Assembly (NCBI RefSeq): GCF_039904985.1
Contig: NZ_CP157005.1
Span: 2,046,001 to 2,110,000 of the forward strand
From: Methylomonas sp. AM2-LC
GTDB lineage: Bacteria > Pseudomonadota > Gammaproteobacteria > Methylococcales > Methylomonadaceae
Direction: 5' to 3'
Length of the DNA stretch: 64,000 bases
Of this stretch, positions 44,681-54,489 are shown in pieces (position 1 is the first letter of the stretch; each line of letters begins with the position of its first letter). The translations under genes and the position numbers were made by a program. The notes under the pieces were generated by a model. The model was not told the origin of the DNA. It saw only the letters and a program-made list of their open reading frames with translations, and did not search any database.

Positions 44681-45471
44681 TTAAGATTGTTTACGACGAA
44701 CGACCCAGACTATTAATGGCAAGCCTAATAACATCATTGCCCATTCTCCTGCTTCGGGAACTGCTGATATAGATCCTGTGAATGTTAAACTGGCATTTAG
44801 AGAATACCCAGCAGTGTCAGCGCCAGTATTACTAATGGTATTACCATTAGCACCATTATTCGTATTATTAAGAATTACCTCAATTTGATTGCTGCCAATA
44901 TTGAGCAGATTACTGGAAAAAGTGAATGTTCCACCAGTATTACCTCCGTCGAAATTTTCTGTAATATAGGAACCGCCAGATACAAATTGAAATGCTCCTG
45001 TTGTTGGTGTTGATTTAGTATAAACAAGGTCAACTAACGTACCATTTATAAGTAATGCTGCGCGGTCATCAGCACCAAATGATGCGATATTTACTTGAAC
45101 ATTTTGTGAATTGTCTATACTACTAATATTAAAATCACGAACACCTGAAGACCAACCTGTATATGTTGATTGGGTAATATTTTGGCTAAGTGTGTAACCA
45201 CTTCCAGTAACCCAGGTTGAACCAACTGAGCTACCATATGTTACATAACTATTAAGGCTATTTGTGCCGTCAGAAAAAGACCAGTTACCAACATTTGTGT
45301 TATCTGTGCCAAAATCAAGAGTAGCAGCAGTGACTTGCGTGGTTGGTATAACAGCGACAAGTCCAGCTAATAAAACAGTTGTAATAATCTGCTTATTTTT
45401 CCTAAAATTCAGAAATGAACTTGCTATAATTTGAGTTGAGTTGAGTTGAGTTGAGTTGAGTTGAGTTGCAT
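44681..45471 (-). CDS. PEP-CTERM exoprotein, probably phase-variable (currently out of frame)
   Basis: A minus-strand frame without stops runs from 45490 to a TAA at 44681-44683. It encodes a signal peptide (IITTVLLAGLVAVIPTTQVT), a beta-rich domain (ATLDFGTDNTNVGNWSFSDG, NIGSNQIEVILNNTN) and a sorting signal VPEAGEWAMMLLGLPLIV followed by WVVRRKQS. The only good start is the ATG at 45471, with AAAGGA 9-14 nt upstream. It is followed at once by seven CAACT units plus CAA, and from there the ATG frame meets TAG after 15 codons. With six or nine units the ATG would read into the long frame and give about 261 residues. The 791-nt length is not a multiple of three. The coding region is otherwise intact, so slipped-strand phase variation is the simplest reading. 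Confidence 0.8.
45431..45468 (-). repeat. Pentanucleotide microsatellite (CAACT)7 within the start of the PEP-CTERM gene
   Basis: The plus strand reads (TTGAG)7 TTG. The tract lies directly behind the ATG at 45469-45471. Five-base units change the frame, so unit loss or gain switches translation. No other tract of this kind is seen in the window. Confidence 0.95.
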
Positions 45472-45493
45472 CAATATTCCTTTGAATTGCTTG

Positions 45494-45852
45494 TTACAAT
45501 AAATTTTCACCGAATTAATACCGATGGTTTCAAGTTTCATTTCAAAGAGGCAATCCAGCAATCCTTACAACAAGAACCCTAAGACTTTCCGCTTCTACCC
45601 TTTGGTAGAATTGGCCTTTACTCTTGGTTAATAATTAACATATAAAATAAGTATTTTCAATTCTATCTAACATATTTTTTTATATCCTCTGCGCCTTAAA
45701 TCTATCAGTAGCCTCAAACCCAGAAAAGCGATAGAATTCAACAAGAAAAAATCAAGTCTATCGTTTTTCAATTTCAATTCATGGAAACACGTATAACTAA
45801 TTGATTATAAATAACTATTCAGATTGATACAATAATAACTCAGGAGGTTCGC
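45494..45852. other. Intergenic region, about 360 bp
   Basis: A divergent promoter region for the PEP-CTERM gene (left) and the peroxidase (right). AT-rich. CTTTGGTAGAATTGGC may form a small hairpin with upstream GCTTCTACC. No gene is evident. Confidence 0.45.
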
Positions 45853-46857
45853 ATGTTTAGTTTTCGTCTATTGGTCAGTGCTATTGCATTAACCAGCTCA
45901 TTTTCGGTTATGGCGGCAGATACTTTGCCGACCACCGCACCTGCACCCGCTAATAATCCCACTACTCCAGAAAAAGTGCAGTTGGGTAAAATGTTGTATC
46001 ACGATCCACGTTTGTCTTCTACCGGAACTGTCTCTTGCTCTTCTTGCCATAACACCATGCTAGGTGGTGAAGACAATCGTCCTAATTCGATGGGGGTTAA
46101 TGGGCAAACAGGCGGTCGTAGCGCACCTACCGTGTGGAACGCAGCATTTAATAGTGTACAGTTCTGGGATGGCCGTGCGGCCAGTCTGGAAGATCAAGCA
46201 GCAGGTCCTGTTACTAACCCCATAGAAATGGGTATGAAAAGTTGGGATGATGTTGTAGCACGTTTAAAAACCATTAAAGGTTACCAAACTGCTTTTGAAA
46301 GCGCATTTGGCGATAAAAACGCAATCTCTAAAGAGAATGCCACTAAAGCAATTGCCGCGTATGAAAGAACCTTAATTACGCCTAACAGTGCTTACGATAA
46401 ATATATTAGTGGTAATAAATCGGCCTTAACCCCACAACAAGTTCGCGGTTTAACAAAAGTGACCGAATTGGGTTGTACCAGTTGTCATAGTGGCCCAGCC
46501 TTTAATGGCCCCGGTGCGTTCCAAAAATTCCCGGTTTTCCCTGACGGCTATTTTGACGCGCAATACCATTTTACTAAAGATTTGGGTCTAGCCGAAGTCA
46601 CTAAAAAAGACAGTGATAAACATATGTGGAAAGTACCCACCTTACGTAATATTGCTTTAACTGCACCGTATTTCCATAATGGTTCGGTTAAAACTTTGGA
46701 TGTTGCTGTTAAGATGATGGCAAAAATGCAAATGAACATCACCTTGCCCGATTCAGATATTGCCGATATCGTGGCTTTTCTTAATGCGTTGACCGGGGAG
46801 TTTCCACAACAAACCATGCCAACATTACCCGGTACTCCTGGCACTACCTTCAATTAA
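45853..46857 (+). CDS. ccpA: Di-heme cytochrome c peroxidase
   Basis: The 334-residue periplasmic enzyme reduces hydrogen peroxide with electrons from small c-type cytochromes. A signal peptide ends at SFSVMAA. Heme motifs are C62-S-S-C65-H66 and C208-T-S-C211-H212. Other landmarks: LGKMLYHDPRLSSTGTVSC, SAPTVWNAAFNSVQFWDGRA, NPIEMGMK, and KVPTLRNIALTAPYFHNGSV with the distal ligand region. AGGAGG sits 8 nt upstream of the ATG. A terminator follows 28 nt behind the stop, so it is a single-gene unit. Confidence 0.93.
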   Translation: MFSFRLLVSAIALTSSFSVMAADTLPTTAPAPANNPTTPEKVQLGKMLYHDPRLSSTGTVSCSSCHNTMLGGEDNRPNSMGVNGQTGGRSAPTVWNAAFNSVQFWDGRAASLEDQAAGPVTNPIEMGMKSWDDVVARLKTIKGYQTAFESAFGDKNAISKENATKAIAAYERTLITPNSAYDKYISGNKSALTPQQVRGLTKVTELGCTSCHSGPAFNGPGAFQKFPVFPDGYFDAQYHFTKDLGLAEVTKKDSDKHMWKVPTLRNIALTAPYFHNGSVKTLDVAVKMMAKMQMNITLPDSDIADIVAFLNALTGEFPQQTMPTLPGTPGTTFN

Positions 46858-46885
46858 GGTATATAAGTTGTACTGCTAGATGAGA

Positions 46886-46908
46886 GGGGGCTAATAGCCC
46901 CCTTTTTT
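46886..46908 (+). terminator. Rho-independent terminator of the peroxidase gene
   Basis: GGGGGC and GCCCCC pair around TAATA and are followed by TTTTTT. Confidence 0.92.
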
Positions 46909-46925
46909 GTAAACAAAATTAATGG

Positions 46926-47006
46926 GCTTTATAGGATGTGCCGAACGAAGTAATGCGCATCTGTCGCGATTGATGCACCTGCTGATGTCGGCACATTCTA
47001 TAAAGC
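46926..47006. repeat. Palindromic repeat, GGATGTGCCGAAC family
   Basis: GCTTTATAGGATGTGCCGA is inverted as TCGGCACATTCTATAAAGC, enclosing GCGCATCTGTCGCGATTGAT. The same central word appears in the 181-bp repeats at 14902-14940 and 16502-16547. Confidence 0.7.
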
Positions 47007-47098
47007 TTAACATTACACTGATTAGATGTTTTATGCCTGTTTTTTAAAACTGCGCTATCTTTCAGTTATTCAATTTTATGTTAAGGATTTTTCCACCC

Positions 47099-48646
47099 AT
47101 GAAAAAATTACTTTTAATTGCAAATATAGGACTGTTATCGCTATCAGCAAGCACTCAGGCGGCCGATATATCCGCTTGTAAAGCTGGTGGTATTAATCTT
47201 GACAGTTTTTCTTACTTTTCTTCCGACCGGGCTTTTATCGATTTGGCCAAAGTCGCTGGCAACTGGATTTCTCCTGAAAACAGGGCCTTACAATTAGACA
47301 AGGATGGCTATCCAATCAGCTTTGATCCAACAGGTAGAGCGCCAGAAAGTTTGGTAACCTACGACAACTGGAAGAGTGATCCCCAGCTAGATGATAAATA
47401 CGTGCTTTTGTATGACGGTGAAGGCCAGTTAAAAACCGGCCTGCCTGCGGATAAAATTTTACAGGAAGGCCCAGGCAGAATTTTGTTTAAACCTTATATG
47501 AATAATTTATATCTGGATATAATTAAGACAAATCCAGATAATCATATTCGCAATCTTAGGTTAATCCCGTCAGACTTTGAAAAAAACTATGTTGAGCATC
47601 CCTTTAGAGAGCGATATCTAAAAACCTGGGGTATGTTTCCGGTGTGGCGTTTTATGGATTTTATGGCAACTAACGATTCGTTGGTCACTACTTGGCAGAC
47701 CAGAAAACAAACTACTGCCTATGGTGCTGATGGCGGTGTTCCCATTGAAGACATTATTAACTTAGCCAATAAAGCGCAAGTGGCACCTTGGCTTAATATA
47801 CCGCACATGGCAACGGATGATTACATTGTTAATCTGGCTAGCTATGTAAAAGAGCATTTAGATCCTAAGCTTAAGGTTTACATTGAATATTCGAATGAGG
47901 CCTGGAACGGTGGATTTAAGCAATTTGGCTACATGGTGAACGAAGGAAAAAAACATGGCATGGACCCGCATCAGTTTTATGCTGATCGCGCTTTGAGTAT
48001 TTTTAAAGCCTGGGAACAAGTGTTTGGCGGTGCCGATAGAATCGTAAGGGTAGTTGGAACGCAAGCCACCGTACCTTGGGTGAGTGAAAGAATCTTTAGC
48101 TGGAAAGATATTGCCAAACATACCGATGCTCTGGCGGTAGGGTATTATTTTGGTTACGAGTACGGTAGCGAATTAGTTGAAAAAACCGTGAATATGACGG
48201 TTGATCAATTAGTGGACGATGTTAAACTGAATGCCTTAGCTAAACAAAAACAATTTTTAATAGCACAGAAAGCCATTGCAGATAAATATAAAATCAGTTT
48301 GGTGTCTTACGAAGCCGGTCAACATTTAGTGGGTGCTGGCTTTAATCAAGCCCTGGGTTACTTACCCGATAACGTTAAATTAGCCGATTTGTTTATTGCT
48401 GCGAATAGACATCCGAAAATGAACGAAATCTATAAACAACATTACCAAAACTGGGTTGATGTGGGCGGTGGTATGATTGGCTGGTTCTCCTCCACCTTTA
48501 TTCCTGGAAAATGGGGTTCGTGGGGCTTATTGGAAAGCGGTGGACAAAAGATAGAGACTGCCCCCAAATTTATGGCCGTAAAAGACATACAAACGCAACT
48601 GGATAAAAAATCAATTGATGCGTGTAAGTATGTTTCCACGCCTTAA
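47099..48646 (+). CDS. Secreted protein, glycoside-hydrolase-like, unknown family
   Basis: The 515-residue protein starts at the ATG at 47099 (AAGGA 11 nt upstream); an earlier in-frame ATG lacks a good site. It has a signal peptide (LLLIANIGLLSLSASTQA). The word IEYSNEAWNGGFKQFG (about residues 265-280) fits the beta-4 Asn-Glu acid/base motif of clan GH-A barrels, and VSYEAGQHLVG (about 400) would suit the strand that holds the nucleophile. GMIGWFSSTFIPGKWGSWGL follows. Similar proteins are annotated as cellulose-binding or hypothetical secreted proteins. It is likely exported, perhaps by the type II system. Hydrolase activity is inference. Confidence 0.6.
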   Translation: MKKLLLIANIGLLSLSASTQAADISACKAGGINLDSFSYFSSDRAFIDLAKVAGNWISPENRALQLDKDGYPISFDPTGRAPESLVTYDNWKSDPQLDDKYVLLYDGEGQLKTGLPADKILQEGPGRILFKPYMNNLYLDIIKTNPDNHIRNLRLIPSDFEKNYVEHPFRERYLKTWGMFPVWRFMDFMATNDSLVTTWQTRKQTTAYGADGGVPIEDIINLANKAQVAPWLNIPHMATDDYIVNLASYVKEHLDPKLKVYIEYSNEAWNGGFKQFGYMVNEGKKHGMDPHQFYADRALSIFKAWEQVFGGADRIVRVVGTQATVPWVSERIFSWKDIAKHTDALAVGYYFGYEYGSELVEKTVNMTVDQLVDDVKLNALAKQKQFLIAQKAIADKYKISLVSYEAGQHLVGAGFNQALGYLPDNVKLADLFIAANRHPKMNEIYKQHYQNWVDVGGGMIGWFSSTFIPGKWGSWGLLESGGQKIETAPKFMAVKDIQTQLDKKSIDACKYVSTP

Positions 48647-48654
48647 GCATAACA

Positions 48655-48800
48655 TCGCAACCCCTTTGATAATTGCGGCTTATGGCCTTCAATAAATGGT
48701 TGGTTTTTCATAGGGTGGAATAGGTGCAAACCGTATTCCACCGATTGAAGTCAATCGCCGTATAGTTAAGGTAATGCTGTCTTAACATCCCAGAATGTTA
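48655..48800. repeat. Dispersed repeat fragment
   Basis: Contains CTTTGATAATTGCGGCTTAT and TTTTTCATAGGGTGGAATAG to CCGATTGAAGTCAATCGCCG, sequence shared with 1490-1620, 1875-1995, 16200-16270 and 54460-54480. No gene is evident here or in the rest of 48647-49296, which also contains the element at 48856 and a repeat at 49180-49250. Confidence 0.5.
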
Positions 48801-48855
48801 TTGCCAAACAGATGGCTTGTCACGTATTTAAGAAAATGCCACCCTGTGTAGAATA

Positions 48856-49101
48856 GGGTAGTTACCACATAGCTGCCAAAAGTGCCATCTTCTCTTGATT
48901 GGCGAGTTAACCAAATACAATCAATATGTTAAGTGTTTTTAGATTTTAACCAGTGATTGATCACTAAACTACAAAATACCCAAAATCACTCTAAATAGGC
49001 TGTTTTGTGACTTATGAGAGGAGCTCAATCACTGCATTTCGGATGCTTTTTGTTAAGTTTAACCAAGATGGCGGTTTTGGCAGCTATGTGGTAACTACCC
49101 C
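48856..49101. mobile_element. MITE of about 246 bp with 26-bp terminal inverted repeats
   Basis: GGGTAGTTACCACATAGCTG (continuing CCAAAA) at 48856 is repeated in perfect inverse at the right end (TTTTGGCAGCTATGTGGTAA, continuing CTACCC, to 49100). AGAATA flanks both sides (48850-48855, 49102-49107), a possible target duplication. The interior is non-coding. Confidence 0.85.
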
Positions 49102-49179
49102 AGAATAGCGATAGTCTGGGATGAATTGATATTTTAGCGATTCATGTTCTAAAAGTATTCGTAAACAAAATCTGCCTAC

Positions 49180-49250
49180 CATGCATCCTGGCGCAATACT
49201 CTTGGCTATTGACGCCCTATGAGGCGACCGCTTTGATAATTGCTGTGATA
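49180..49250. repeat. REP-like repeat, CTATTGACGCCCTATGAGG family
   Basis: CTATTGACGCCCTATGAGGC with CGCTTTGATAATTGC matches the right ends of the RAYT elements at 43376-43440 and 44482-44546, and loosely 55430-55490. It is a solo copy of that palindromic unit. Confidence 0.6.
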
Positions 49251-49296
49251 AATTAAATCACGTTTTGTATCGAGTAGGATGCACTACGGGTGATGG

Positions 49297-50433
49297 TTAT
49301 AGGCTGCTTAACAGGTTTTGCAGTTTCAACACTGTTTGAAAGCTACTATTGATCGAAAAAATCAAGCATTGGTAGACCAAGGTGAATAATACGGCATACT
49401 GAAAGGCGTTGGCATTAAAGGTTTTTTCCAGCTTGCCACGCGCGTAAATCAAAACCGTCAGTAGTGCCAGAGCCAAATTTGACATGGAAAGCCATCTGTC
49501 AACGTCAGTGGCTACTATGCTCAATGATAACGGCACTAGAAAAGTAATAATAAGTGCAATTGGCATGAGTGGCTGCTGCTTAAATGTGCGCGCTGCATTA
49601 AAAAACAGTAAGTAAAACGGCATAAATGCCGGCAGATATAATAAAACATAAAACCAAAACCCAGAGCCACGCATGGCATCCAAACCCATTGATTTATTTT
49701 CGTCTAGCGATGTAAATTGTACTTTCATGCTCATCTCATCAATCTCCACTTTCGGTGCAACAGAATGGTAGTAATTGATCGCATCAGGCATTGAAATGTA
49801 ATTTAACAGGGTGAATTTAGACAGGGTAATAGAGAAAATGAACGATAAAAACACATAATACGTCACTCTAGAGCGAAGTATGTCTTTAAGCGTAGGTTGA
49901 TCAAGCAGAGCGCTTGCAAAAAAAAGTGTTCCCAAAAAAAATACAGAAGCTTCATGAATTAAGACACAAAATATCAGGGAAACCAACTGAATCTCTGGGT
50001 AAAACACCCGACGATGCCAGCCCTTATAAGTACAGAGTATATGAATAACCGCAAAAGGAATGGCCCATAAATCTAATATTCCACCACTCATGGTATGCTG
50101 TGGAATAAAGCCGGGAATGGTTGCCAACCAAAGTATCATGGTTAGCCTAAAAGCGCTATTCTGCTCGGTTACAAAGACCTGAACCAGTAAATATAAATAA
50201 ACTAAACTACTAGAAACGATTACCAGCAAAGAAATAGCCGATACGGTTTTACTGCTAATAGGTACCCAACTGCCAAGTAAGCTACCAATTAACCCACGCT
50301 TGATTAAACCAAACTGATAATCCCATATCCATGACGTTTCTACTTGCGGGTAAGAACCTCGGTAATTTATTAGAATCAGCGATATTAAAATGGGTAATAG
50401 AACGTAGAGCTGTTGTTTTTGGTCCGAGGTCAT
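49297..50433 (-). CDS. Polytopic membrane protein, unknown
   Basis: The 378-residue protein has about nine hydrophobic helices and loops such as YRGSYPQVETSWIWDYQFGL and SLDENKSMGLDAMRGSGFW. It looks like the transporters, polymerases or glycosyltransferases of polysaccharide clusters, but I recognise no family signature. It is 186 bp from a GT4 glycosyltransferase on the same strand, so a role in glycan synthesis is plausible. Confidence 0.55.
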   Translation of the reverse strand: MTSDQKQQLYVLLPILISLILINYRGSYPQVETSWIWDYQFGLIKRGLIGSLLGSWVPISSKTVSAISLLVIVSSSLVYLYLLVQVFVTEQNSAFRLTMILWLATIPGFIPQHTMSGGILDLWAIPFAVIHILCTYKGWHRRVFYPEIQLVSLIFCVLIHEASVFFLGTLFFASALLDQPTLKDILRSRVTYYVFLSFIFSITLSKFTLLNYISMPDAINYYHSVAPKVEIDEMSMKVQFTSLDENKSMGLDAMRGSGFWFYVLLYLPAFMPFYLLFFNAARTFKQQPLMPIALIITFLVPLSLSIVATDVDRWLSMSNLALALLTVLIYARGKLEKTFNANAFQYAVLFTLVYQCLIFSINSSFQTVLKLQNLLSSL

Positions 50434-50618
50434 AGTAAGTCCTACTGCGAATATTAAAAATCGATGTTATTACTCCATGCGATAAACCAGCACTCTAAAG
50501 AGTATGTAGATCTGTTTAAACGTATATTCGATCTGAAACCTTAGCGGCTTGACCAATCGGCAGAAAAATCCGCATGGCTAACGGCATCTTATGCGGTGTG
50601 CGCTAGTATTTTTTACGC

Positions 50619-51872
50619 TTAATCCGCTACATTTAGCAAACGTTGGTAAATGGATTTTAACTGCCGTGCTTTGCTTTCCCAGGTATAGTGTTGTTTAGCA
50701 AATTCAGCTGCTTTAATGGACTTGGCATTACGCTGCTCATGATTATTAGCCAGTTCCAGCATGGCAGATGTGACTGCGCTAATCAGATTGGGTTTATCGG
50801 TAAGCTTTAGTTTTATGCCTGTTTCCTGATTCACCAATTCAGACGGCCCGCCGTAATCTGGCACAATGCAGGGTAAGCCACACGCCATGGCTTCTACCAG
50901 CACATTGCCGCCTACTTCCCTAATGGTTGGAAACACAAAAACCTGTGCTGCTTTTAATAAGGCACTAATTTCGGCTGCCGATTTCCACCCCACTAACGCA
51001 ATGTTCTGACTAATTGCACTGTGTTTGCTAATGATATTTTGCAGGCTTTGCATTTCCGGGCCATCGCCGACAATAGTGAGCCTATGGTTTTCATACAAAT
51101 TTTTATCGGCTAAAAACGCTCGCACTGCCACGTCTGCGTTTTTATAGGGTACTAAGCGGCCCACAAACAGAAAGTGGCATTGTTCGCTGCTGTTAAGTCT
51201 GTTGTCGGCATTAAAAACGTCTGGATTAATGCCCAATTCATCAAAACGTTCTACAAGGCCTAAGGCGTATTCTGGAATGTCGCGTTCGACATGTTTAAAC
51301 GCGGCCAGCACCCGTTTTACATGTTTAAAAGTGGCGTGATAATAAGGTAACAGCCGATATAGCTGCCTGAAATAAATGATAAATTCCTTTTCTTTTTTTA
51401 ATTCATTCACAAATGTGTCTGGCCATCCCAGTCCACCATTAATAGGCCCCAGTATAAACGGCACTGTCGTCCAGCTGGCTAACGGGCTAGGCAGTGTTGG
51501 CGAAACAGGCGAAATTCTGTGTATTAGCGCAAACTCATTATCTGCCAGACGTTGCTTATATTTTTTCCAGACTTCATATTCAAAAGCAATATAAGACGGG
51601 TAGCTTAAGGCCATACCCATCATCCAGTTACCCAGTTTAAGACGACGAAACAGATTGGCCAGTTTGTAAAGTGGGGCCGCAATATATTCATTATCGACAT
51701 ACTCCACTTGCGCACGCCCAAAACCGGTTCTGTCAATGGCTGGTTTATTGCGGATATGCGTTACAACTACCACATCAACCTGATCTGCAGTGGCTTTTGC
51801 CAGTTCATAAGAAAAGAAAGGTAGTGATGCCCATTCAGAATTACATTGTTCGGCAAGAATTAAAACTTTCAT
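50619..51872 (-). CDS. Glycosyltransferase family 4 protein
   Basis: The 417-residue GT-B enzyme has an N-terminal Rossmann domain (MKVLILAEQCNSEWASLPFF) and the GT4 signature in the C-terminal half: FVGRLVPYKNADVAVRAF (about residues 215-232), LTIVGDGPEMQSL, and the E-x7-E nucleotide-sugar site in PTIREVGGNVLVEAMACGLP (about 315-334). It transfers a sugar from an NDP donor to a polysaccharide or lipid acceptor that cannot be read from the sequence. Confidence 0.88.
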   Translation of the reverse strand: MKVLILAEQCNSEWASLPFFSYELAKATADQVDVVVVTHIRNKPAIDRTGFGRAQVEYVDNEYIAAPLYKLANLFRRLKLGNWMMGMALSYPSYIAFEYEVWKKYKQRLADNEFALIHRISPVSPTLPSPLASWTTVPFILGPINGGLGWPDTFVNELKKEKEFIIYFRQLYRLLPYYHATFKHVKRVLAAFKHVERDIPEYALGLVERFDELGINPDVFNADNRLNSSEQCHFLFVGRLVPYKNADVAVRAFLADKNLYENHRLTIVGDGPEMQSLQNIISKHSAISQNIALVGWKSAAEISALLKAAQVFVFPTIREVGGNVLVEAMACGLPCIVPDYGGPSELVNQETGIKLKLTDKPNLISAVTSAMLELANNHEQRNAKSIKAAEFAKQHYTWESKARQLKSIYQRLLNVAD

Positions 51873-52267
51873 AAAGGGCCGTTATAGTGGTTTTATTGAG
51901 GTATAGATTCGCATGAATAGACACTTGAAAGTGATGTTGCGGTGAAAAACATCAGTAAGCGTAAGCCGTAACCCCACTGGGTGTTTAAAAATGGATTAAC
52001 GATGTGCTTAGCGAGTTTGTGTCCTCATCATAAACAATTAGACGACTCTGGACAAGGATATTTATGTTTATAGCCACTAATGGCGGGGGCAAAGACGATT
52101 GTTGAACTTTGCAGGGTAGGGCAGGTGTGCGCTTAATTGACAGGATTGCAGGCTATGGAAAACCTGTATTTATAGTGCTACATGAGTAATGAGTGGATTT
52201 AAAAGCAGTGCTGCTCAATGAGTCATAAAGCGCATCCAAACAACAGATGCGCTTTATGCATAAGGTA
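51873..52267. other. Intergenic region, 395 bp
   Basis: Lies between the GT4 gene and the 3' end of htpG. AAAGCGCATC and CAGATGCGCTTTATGC just behind htpG (about 52228-52260) form a hairpin that could end its transcript. Nothing else is evident. Confidence 0.5.
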
Positions 52268-54214
52268 TTAAGCTAACAAACCTTGTAGCAGATGATTCAG
52301 CTTGTGTACAAACGCGGATGGATCATCCAATTGACCGCCTTCGCTAAGAATAGCCTGATCAAACAAGATGTGGGTGATGTCAGCAAAGCGGCCATCATCC
52401 TGTTCATTTTTAATGGCTTTAACCAACGCATGATCGGGATTAATCTCAAATGCGGGTTTGCTGCCACCCATGCCCATCATATTTAGCGATTGCCCGGCTT
52501 CTTTCATGATACGTTCCATATTCAGGCTCATATCATACACACCGGTAACCAAACAAGCAGGGGAGTCTGTTAAGCGATGGCTAAGGCGTACTTCACTCAC
52601 CTTGTCTTGCAGCACTTCCTGCATTTGTTTTAATACGGCTTCGTAGTCTTTACCCACTTCTTCCTGGTGCTGTTTTTCTTCTTCCGTATCAAATTTATCC
52701 AGGTCCAGCTCGCCTTTGGCGATAGATTGCAGGTGTTTGTCGTCGTAATCTGTCAAACTGGATATCAGCCATTCATCAATCCGGTCTGTCAACAGTAATA
52801 CTTCGATGCCTTTTTTACGGAAGATTTCCAGATGCGGGCTGTTTTTGGCCGCCGCAAAACTGTCTGCAGTGACAAAATAAATTTTGTCCTGACCTTCTTT
52901 CATGCGACTAATGTAATCATCCAATGACACATTCTGGGTTTTGCTGTCGGTATGTGTAGAAGAAAAGCGCAACAATTTGGCGACACGCTCTTTGTTTTTG
53001 TGATCTTCAATCGGGCCTTCTTTAATCACATTACCGAACTGTTCCCAAAATGTCTGATATTTCTCGGCATCGTTTTCTGCCAGACTTTCCAGTAAGCCCA
53101 ATACTTTTTTAACCGCACCCGCTTTAATAGTGCTGATTTGTTTGCTTTGTTGCAAAATCTCGCGTGATACGTTTAAAGGTAGGGAATCGGCATCAATTAC
53201 GCCACGGATAAAGCGCAGGTAGCGCGGCATCAGTTGCTCGGCATCGTCGGTAATAAATACTTTGCGAACATACAGTTTAACGCCATGTTTAGCGTCACGA
53301 TCCCACAAGTCGAAAGGTGCGCGGGTAGGAACATACAGTAACAAGGTATATTCGTTAGTACCTTCTACTTTACTATGCACATGTGTCAGCGGTTCTTGAT
53401 AATCATGCGATACATGTTTATAAAATTCGTTGTAAGATTCTTCGCTAATCTCGTCTTTGGATTTGGTCCACAATGCTGAAGCACTGTTAACCACTTCATC
53501 TTCTTTACCCGCTGGGCTGGTTTCATTACCTTCTTCATCTTTTTCAGCAGGAATATCCTTGCTCATGATAATCGGTAAAGAAATATGATCAGAGAATTTT
53601 TTAACGATGGAACGTAGTTTCCAGCCATTTAAAAAGTCTTCTTCACCTTCTTTTAAATGCAGAACAATTTCGGTACCGCGATGTGCTTTTTCGACAGTTT
53701 CGATAGAGTACTCACCATCGCCTATCGATTCCCAGCGCACAGCTTCGTTTGCTGTTGCACCGGCTTTGCGGGTAGTGAGCGTTACTTTGTCAGCAACAAT
53801 GAAAGCGGAGTAAAAACCCACGCCAAATTGACCGATTAATTCGCTATCTTTGGCCTGGTCGCCTGTTAAGCGTTCAAAAAACTGTTTAGTGCCGGATTTA
53901 GCAATGGTACCAATATGTTCTTGCACCTCAGCGCGCGTCATACCGATGCCGTTATCGGATATAGTGATGGTTTTCAGGTTTTCGTCAAAATCGATGCGTA
54001 TTTTCAGATCGCTGTCGCCATCGTACAAAGTGTCGCTACCTAAAGCCTCGAAACGCAGTTTATCAGCAGCATCAGAAGCGTTAGAAATCAATTCACGTAA
54101 AAAAATCTCCTTGTTGCTATATAAGGAGTGGATCATTAAATGCAGCAGATGTTTTACTTCGGTTTGGAACCCCAGAGTTTCTTTTTTTGCTTCAACAGTC
54201 ATGTTTGTGCTCAT
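52268..54214 (-). CDS. htpG: Chaperone HtpG (bacterial Hsp90)
   Basis: The 648-residue ATP-dependent chaperone has all HtpG landmarks: [39 protein letters not shown] (ATP site Glu and Asn), [13 protein letters not shown], the lid [20 protein letters not shown], then the middle-domain Arg in [12 protein letters not shown] and the dimerisation domain ending FVHKLNHLL. Length is normal. No obvious heat-shock promoter was checked in detail. It is monocistronic. Confidence 0.97.
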   Translation of the reverse strand: MSTNMTVEAKKETLGFQTEVKHLLHLMIHSLYSNKEIFLRELISNASDAADKLRFEALGSDTLYDGDSDLKIRIDFDENLKTITISDNGIGMTRAEVQEHIGTIAKSGTKQFFERLTGDQAKDSELIGQFGVGFYSAFIVADKVTLTTRKAGATANEAVRWESIGDGEYSIETVEKAHRGTEIVLHLKEGEEDFLNGWKLRSIVKKFSDHISLPIIMSKDIPAEKDEEGNETSPAGKEDEVVNSASALWTKSKDEISEESYNEFYKHVSHDYQEPLTHVHSKVEGTNEYTLLLYVPTRAPFDLWDRDAKHGVKLYVRKVFITDDAEQLMPRYLRFIRGVIDADSLPLNVSREILQQSKQISTIKAGAVKKVLGLLESLAENDAEKYQTFWEQFGNVIKEGPIEDHKNKERVAKLLRFSSTHTDSKTQNVSLDDYISRMKEGQDKIYFVTADSFAAAKNSPHLEIFRKKGIEVLLLTDRIDEWLISSLTDYDDKHLQSIAKGELDLDKFDTEEEKQHQEEVGKDYEAVLKQMQEVLQDKVSEVRLSHRLTDSPACLVTGVYDMSLNMERIMKEAGQSLNMMGMGGSKPAFEINPDHALVKAIKNEQDDGRFADITHILFDQAILSEGGQLDDPSAFVHKLNHLLQGLLA

Positions 54215-54489
54215 TTCAAGTTAAGACTAAATAAAAAATGTCAGACTGTGCAAATCTGGGGGTAGTCATTTTGATTTTCAAGTCCAAAACCTGGAGAATT
54301 TTAAATTTTACTGCTTAGCGGCCAGTGATAGTGTTGATTTTGCTTGTTTCTGACCAATAAGCGAAAGTTAGTCTGGGTGAAGAAAATAATGCTAATTATT
54401 CAGCGTAAAGGCGAGTATTTATAGGATGCCGACGTCAGGAGGCGCATTAATCGCGACCGTATTCCACCGATTGAAGTCAATTACCGACT

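Noticed and set aside
45431..45468. TTGAG tandem repeat as a CRISPR array or centromere-like iteron
   Set aside because: Units are 5 bp without spacers and sit directly behind a ribosome binding site and ATG; a coding microsatellite explains it better.
53850..54224. 124-codon plus-strand frame opposite htpG
   Set aside because: Antisense to the strongly conserved ATP-binding domain of HtpG.
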